Source: a virus. Taken from it: a DNA stretch of 49,154 nucleotides. Positions 46,265 through 49,154 of this stretch are shown piece by piece. A model generated the notes under the pieces. It was not told the origin of the DNA and did not search any database. It saw only the letters and a list, made by a program, of their open reading frames with translations. The number at the start of each line of letters is the position of its first letter. Position 1 is the first letter of the stretch. The stretch covers positions 1-49,154 of the IMG/VR virus record IMGVR_UViG_3300017963_000083; one strand, written 5' to 3'. The position numbers were made by a program, and so were the translations under genes.

Positions 46265-47092
46265 ATGGAAATCTACGACGTTTCCACAGTCAAGCCATTC
46301 ATCAATCTGCTGGTGTATTCCGAGCCCGGCGTGGGAAAGACCACGCTGGCAGCATCAGCACAGGCCCACCCCGAGCTTCGTGACGTTCTGGTGCTCAATA
46401 TCGAGGGTGGGCTTATCTCGGTGGCTGGTGTCAAAGGACTCAAAGCCGTTGACATTAAGTCGGTGGACCACCTAGAAGAGGTGTTCTGGAAGATCACCAA
46501 CAAGGAGAAGGGATTCGACCGGTTCAAGACGGTCGTTATTGATAGCGGGTCCGAGCTTCAGACGCAGGACCTGGAAATGATCGCCACCAACGCGTGGAAT
46601 GCAGACCAGGAGCTGCCCGAGCAGAAACGCAAGCGCAAGAGTCGAGACGACCTGTGGCAAGAGGATTACGGCACCAATACGGCCAAGCTCAAGCGCTTGT
46701 TCCGGTGGTATCGTGACGCCCCATTCAACACAGTAATCACGGCTCTATCACGGGAGAATTACGCTCGCCGTGTAGCTCGCAACCAGGACACGCCACCCAA
46801 GCTCGAGAGCGTCACACCGGCTTTCACCGAGAAGCTAGGGCAAGCCGTGATGGGGTACTGCGACATGGTGTGGTATATGTACCTCGACAACGAAGGAAAC
46901 CGCAAGATGCTCACCCGTCAAGAGGGAGTGTATCGCGCCAAAACCCGTGGCCACCGGTTCGCGGACGGGCTGGGCCAAGTGGTAGACGACCCGGATCTGG
47001 CGTCCATTTATGACTTGCTCCTCTCCTCTGAGGGGTTCAAGAACGAGAAACCAAAGGGTGATAAACCCACAACCGACAAGAAGGAGAATTGA
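46265..47092 (+). CDS. Sak4-like RecA-fold ATPase (AAA_24)
   Basis: 275 residues. Walker A SEPGVGKTTLA at residue 20; Walker B FKTVVIDSGSEL; then a long helical region and SVTPAFTEKLGQAVMGYCDMV. This fits the phage Sak4/AAA_24 annealing-linked ATPases that work with an SSB-like partner. It is placed between the nuclease and the DUF669 gene, a recurrent recombination set. Confidence 0.87.
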   Translation: MEIYDVSTVKPFINLLVYSEPGVGKTTLAASAQAHPELRDVLVLNIEGGLISVAGVKGLKAVDIKSVDHLEEVFWKITNKEKGFDRFKTVVIDSGSELQTQDLEMIATNAWNADQELPEQKRKRKSRDDLWQEDYGTNTAKLKRLFRWYRDAPFNTVITALSRENYARRVARNQDTPPKLESVTPAFTEKLGQAVMGYCDMVWYMYLDNEGNRKMLTRQEGVYRAKTRGHRFADGLGQVVDDPDLASIYDLLLSSEGFKNEKPKGDKPTTDKKEN

Positions 47093-47093
47093 C

Positions 47094-47510
47094 ATGGCAG
47101 GGGACCCATTCGGACCGGAAATGGCAGATCAGGACGAGGCTTTCGAAGTAGATCTGCCCGAAGAGGAAGAGCAGGATTTCACAATTCCGGCCGGTATGTA
47201 CACCGCTGGTGTGGCCGATGTCGTGAAGTCGACCAGTAACGCTGGCAACCCGATGTGGATCTGGCATTTCCAGATCATGGAGGGGGAGCACGAGGGACAC
47301 GTGCTGCGCCTCTACACCGCACTGACGCCAGCGGCCATGTGGAAACTGCGGGAGGTGATCGAGGCGACTGGTCTGGGACAAGGGGGTCAGACCAGCAAGT
47401 TCTCCCGGCAGGATGCCATCGGCAAGAAGTGCATGTTGTCTGTGGTGGACGACGAGTATCAGGGGACAAAGCGGTCATCCATCGACGGCTGTTACCCTCT
47501 AAACAGCTAG
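47094..47510 (+). CDS. DUF669-type single-strand binding/annealing protein
   Basis: 138 residues from ATG 47094 (AAGGAGAA upstream). The segments TIPAGMYTAGVADVV, NPMWIWHFQIMEG, LRLYTALTPAAMWKLREVIEA and CMLSVVDDEYQG are the DUF669 pattern, an OB-fold-like phage protein that works with Sak4. The acidic N-terminus is typical for SSB partners. Confidence 0.82.
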   Translation: MAGDPFGPEMADQDEAFEVDLPEEEEQDFTIPAGMYTAGVADVVKSTSNAGNPMWIWHFQIMEGEHEGHVLRLYTALTPAAMWKLREVIEATGLGQGGQTSKFSRQDAIGKKCMLSVVDDEYQGTKRSSIDGCYPLNS

Positions 47511-47522
47511 GGTGGATTTAGT

Positions 47523-47572
47523 GGGAGCGGGTGTCCGGGTTTCCCTCCCCCTTGTTTCGGACACCCGCTCCC
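47523..47572 (+). other. Perfect 15-bp hairpin between DUF669 and methyltransferase genes
   Basis: GGGAGCGGGTGTCCG (47523-47537) is exactly complementary to 47558-47572, with a C/T-rich 20-nt loop. No T-run follows, so a Rho-independent terminator is doubtful; a processing or mRNA-stability site is more likely. Confidence 0.7.
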
Positions 47573-47585
47573 TCATGAGGTCAAA

Positions 47586-48122
47586 ATGACAGACGCATTA
47601 AAAACACGGAAAGGGGTCGCCGGGCCACAAGACTGGACGACGGATCGGAACGTGTTCAACGCGATAGACAAGCATTTTCGGTTCACATTAGACGCCGCAT
47701 GCCAGGAGCATAACTGCATGTGCGAAAACGGACTCATGTACCCAGAACATGATGCCCTAACAGAAGACTGGGTCCCACCAAAAGGTGGCAGCGTTTGGTT
47801 AAACCCGCCTTACACCAGAGGCGTTATCAATCAGTTTATGGAACGGGCCTACACACAGTCCAGGAAAAGGAAGATCACCGTGGTTGCCATTACCCACGTG
47901 TGCACCGACGTGTCGTGGTTCAAGGACTGGATATGGGGCAAGGCATCGGCCATATGGCTCTTCACCAACCGCTTACCTTTTTGGCGCGTCAAGGACGGGC
48001 AGATTGTAAGTGGCAAGTCGCACCTGCCTCACATGCTAAGCATCTATAGACCGGTACCTTCTTATGAATCGGTCTGGACTCGAGTACTGGCTTGGGATTG
48101 GAAAAATGATCGTCACATCTAG
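47586..48122 (+). CDS. Phage DNA N6-adenine methyltransferase (Dam-like)
   Basis: 178 residues. WTTDRNVFNAIDKHFRFTLDAA is the N-terminal family signature; VWLNPPYTRG is the catalytic motif IV (N/D-PP-Y), and ITVVAITHVCTDVSWFKD follows. It belongs to the short phage Dam group. The 3' end overlaps the polymerase start by 17 nt, so both are co-expressed. An adenine methylase next to a Z-nucleotide pathway is notable. Confidence 0.88.
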   Translation: MTDALKTRKGVAGPQDWTTDRNVFNAIDKHFRFTLDAACQEHNCMCENGLMYPEHDALTEDWVPPKGGSVWLNPPYTRGVINQFMERAYTQSRKRKITVVAITHVCTDVSWFKDWIWGKASAIWLFTNRLPFWRVKDGQIVSGKSHLPHMLSIYRPVPSYESVWTRVLAWDWKNDRHI

Positions 48123-49154
48123 TCAGTTCCCACACGTGATTTCGCGTCTGCATCAGTGCAAGACATTGTACGTGGACTGCGAAACCACCGGGTTGCAGAT
48201 GTGGCGAGACGACCGTTTGTGCGGCATCGCAGTAGAGGGAGACGGCCAGAGCTATTATTTCCCATTTCGACATGGGGAAGGGGAGAACCTACCGCTCCAC
48301 TCCATGACTGCTTTTCGCAATCTCCTGTCGTCGCCGAAGATCACATATGTCGGGTTCAACTACGGATTCGACATGGAATTCCTGTACCGAGACGGTGTGC
48401 CCTACGCACCAAAAATCGAAGACGTACAGACCATGGCGCATCTCCTTAATGAGAACGAGCCAAAGGCTACGCTCAAAGCCCTAGGTGCCAAGTATATAGG
48501 GTCGGAAGCCGAGGAGGAAGAACAGAAGCTCAACGACGAACTAAAGAAAAGGAAACTCAAAAAGGGGCAGATGTCCCAGTTACCCGCCGAGCTTGTCGCT
48601 CCCTACGCCGAGCAGGATGTCATCTTAACTCGCATGCTGCATGAGTATTACAAGCCTTACCTCGACAAGTGGAAAATACACGACCTGTGGCAGGAGTACA
48701 ACGAATACCAGCTCGCCATCTGCGAGATGGAAAGACACGGCATTGGGCTCGATATGGCGCTTATGGATGAATACCAGGAGAAGGCGCAGACCGAAGTGGA
48801 AAGATGCCGCAAAAAGATCGAGGAGCTGGCAGGTTACGAGATCAATCTCAATAGTGCGCCCCAGCTGCAAAAGTGGCTCGGGCTCAAGAGCACAGCGGCC
48901 AAGATACTAGAGAAGATGCCCAAGAGACCCGGCGTAAAAGAACTACTCGAGTACAGGGGGTGGAACCGTGTGTACGCTAATTATTACCGAAAATTCCGGG
49001 AAACGATGGATGCCAACTGTCGACTTCACGCGAATCTCAATCTCGTCGGTACCGAGACGGGCCGTCTGTCTTGTTCCAACCCGCCTCTGCAAGCGATCCC
49101 GAGGAGTACAGACATTTACCGAGTCAAGGACGTATTCGTTGCGAGTCCCGGACA
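48106..49154 (+). CDS. dpoZ: Family-A DNA polymerase (DpoZ-like), N-terminal part
   Basis: ATG 48106 overlaps the methyltransferase gene by 17 nt. This part holds the 3'-5' exonuclease: Exo I VDCETTGL, Exo II NYGFDMEF and Exo III APYAEQDVIL, all with their carboxylates. It continues into the thumb and palm until the sequence ends and resumes at base 1 of the window. No 5'-3' nuclease domain is present. The proofreading site could help reject dATP in a Z-genome, which is inference. Confidence 0.93.
   Translation, partial: MIVTSSQFPHVISRLHQCKTLYVDCETTGLQMWRDDRLCGIAVEGDGQSYYFPFRHGEGENLPLHSMTAFRNLLSSPKITYVGFNYGFDMEFLYRDGVPYAPKIEDVQTMAHLLNENEPKATLKALGAKYIGSEAEEEEQKLNDELKKRKLKKGQMSQLPAELVAPYAEQDVILTRMLHEYYKPYLDKWKIHDLWQEYNEYQLAICEMERHGIGLDMALMDEYQEKAQTEVERCRKKIEELAGYEINLNSAPQLQKWLGLKSTAAKILEKMPKRPGVKELLEYRGWNRVYANYYRKFRETMDANCRLHANLNLVGTETGRLSCSNPPLQAIPRSTDIYRVKDVFVASPG
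49032..49154. repeat. Terminal direct repeat, right copy
   Basis: Identical to 1-123; see the left copy. The circle length is therefore 49,031 bp. Confidence 0.97.

Noticed and set aside
1-49154. CRISPR array, integrase, transposase, rRNA
   Set aside because: No regularly spaced repeats, no tyrosine or serine recombinase motifs, no DDE transposase and no rRNA-like sequence were seen on either strand.

Overview
The window is a complete, circular tailed-phage genome with siphovirus-type architecture, written out linearly. The first 123 bases are repeated exactly at the end (1-123 = 49032-49154), and one family-A DNA polymerase gene runs across the junction, so the unit is a circle of 49,031 bp (or a terminally redundant genome assembled as one). 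I see no integrase and no convincing lysogeny repressor, so a lytic lifestyle is likely. The host cannot be named; a spanin-like lysis gene weakly suggests a Gram-negative.

Layout. (1) 41.1-49.1 kb and on to 3.5 kb, plus strand: replication and nucleotide metabolism. It holds an XRE regulator, a prim-pol/helicase, a deoxyribosyltransferase-like enzyme, a Cas4/RecB-like nuclease, a Sak4-like ATPase, a DUF669 protein, an adenine-N6 methyltransferase, a DNA polymerase, a PurZ-type adenylosuccinate synthetase, a dUTPase and a MazG-like hydrolase. This is the core of a diaminopurine ('Z-genome') pathway; no DatZ was recognised. (2) 3.49-3.84 kb: a structured RNA locus that looks like a circularly permuted tRNA and ends in a strong terminator. 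(3) 3.9-6.1 kb, plus: small genes of unknown function. (4) 6.1-34.7 kb, minus: the late block, in transcription order RusA, terminase, portal-MuF, prohead protease, HK97 capsid, connectors, tail tube, frameshifted tail chaperones, tape measure, tail tip, three paralogous tail-spike cassettes and lysis genes. A plus-strand island of small genes (28.6-30.3 kb) interrupts it. (5) 34.7-35.95 kb: about 1.26 kb without a gene, holding a dense GTTGCA/TGCAAC array (candidate origin), dispersed hairpins and a strong promoter. (6) 35.95-41 kb, plus: an early operon of small unknown proteins.

The most unusual system is in the early operon. Six hammerhead ribozymes with complete catalytic cores (one type III in the leader, five type I between genes) sit just upstream of ribosome-binding sites. 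They are predicted to cut the polycistronic RNA into short units. The five type I copies share a loop II-to-flank pseudoknot, and one copy shows a compensatory change. The Z-genome module, the permuted tRNA candidate and this ribozyme-punctuated operon are the main points to follow up.
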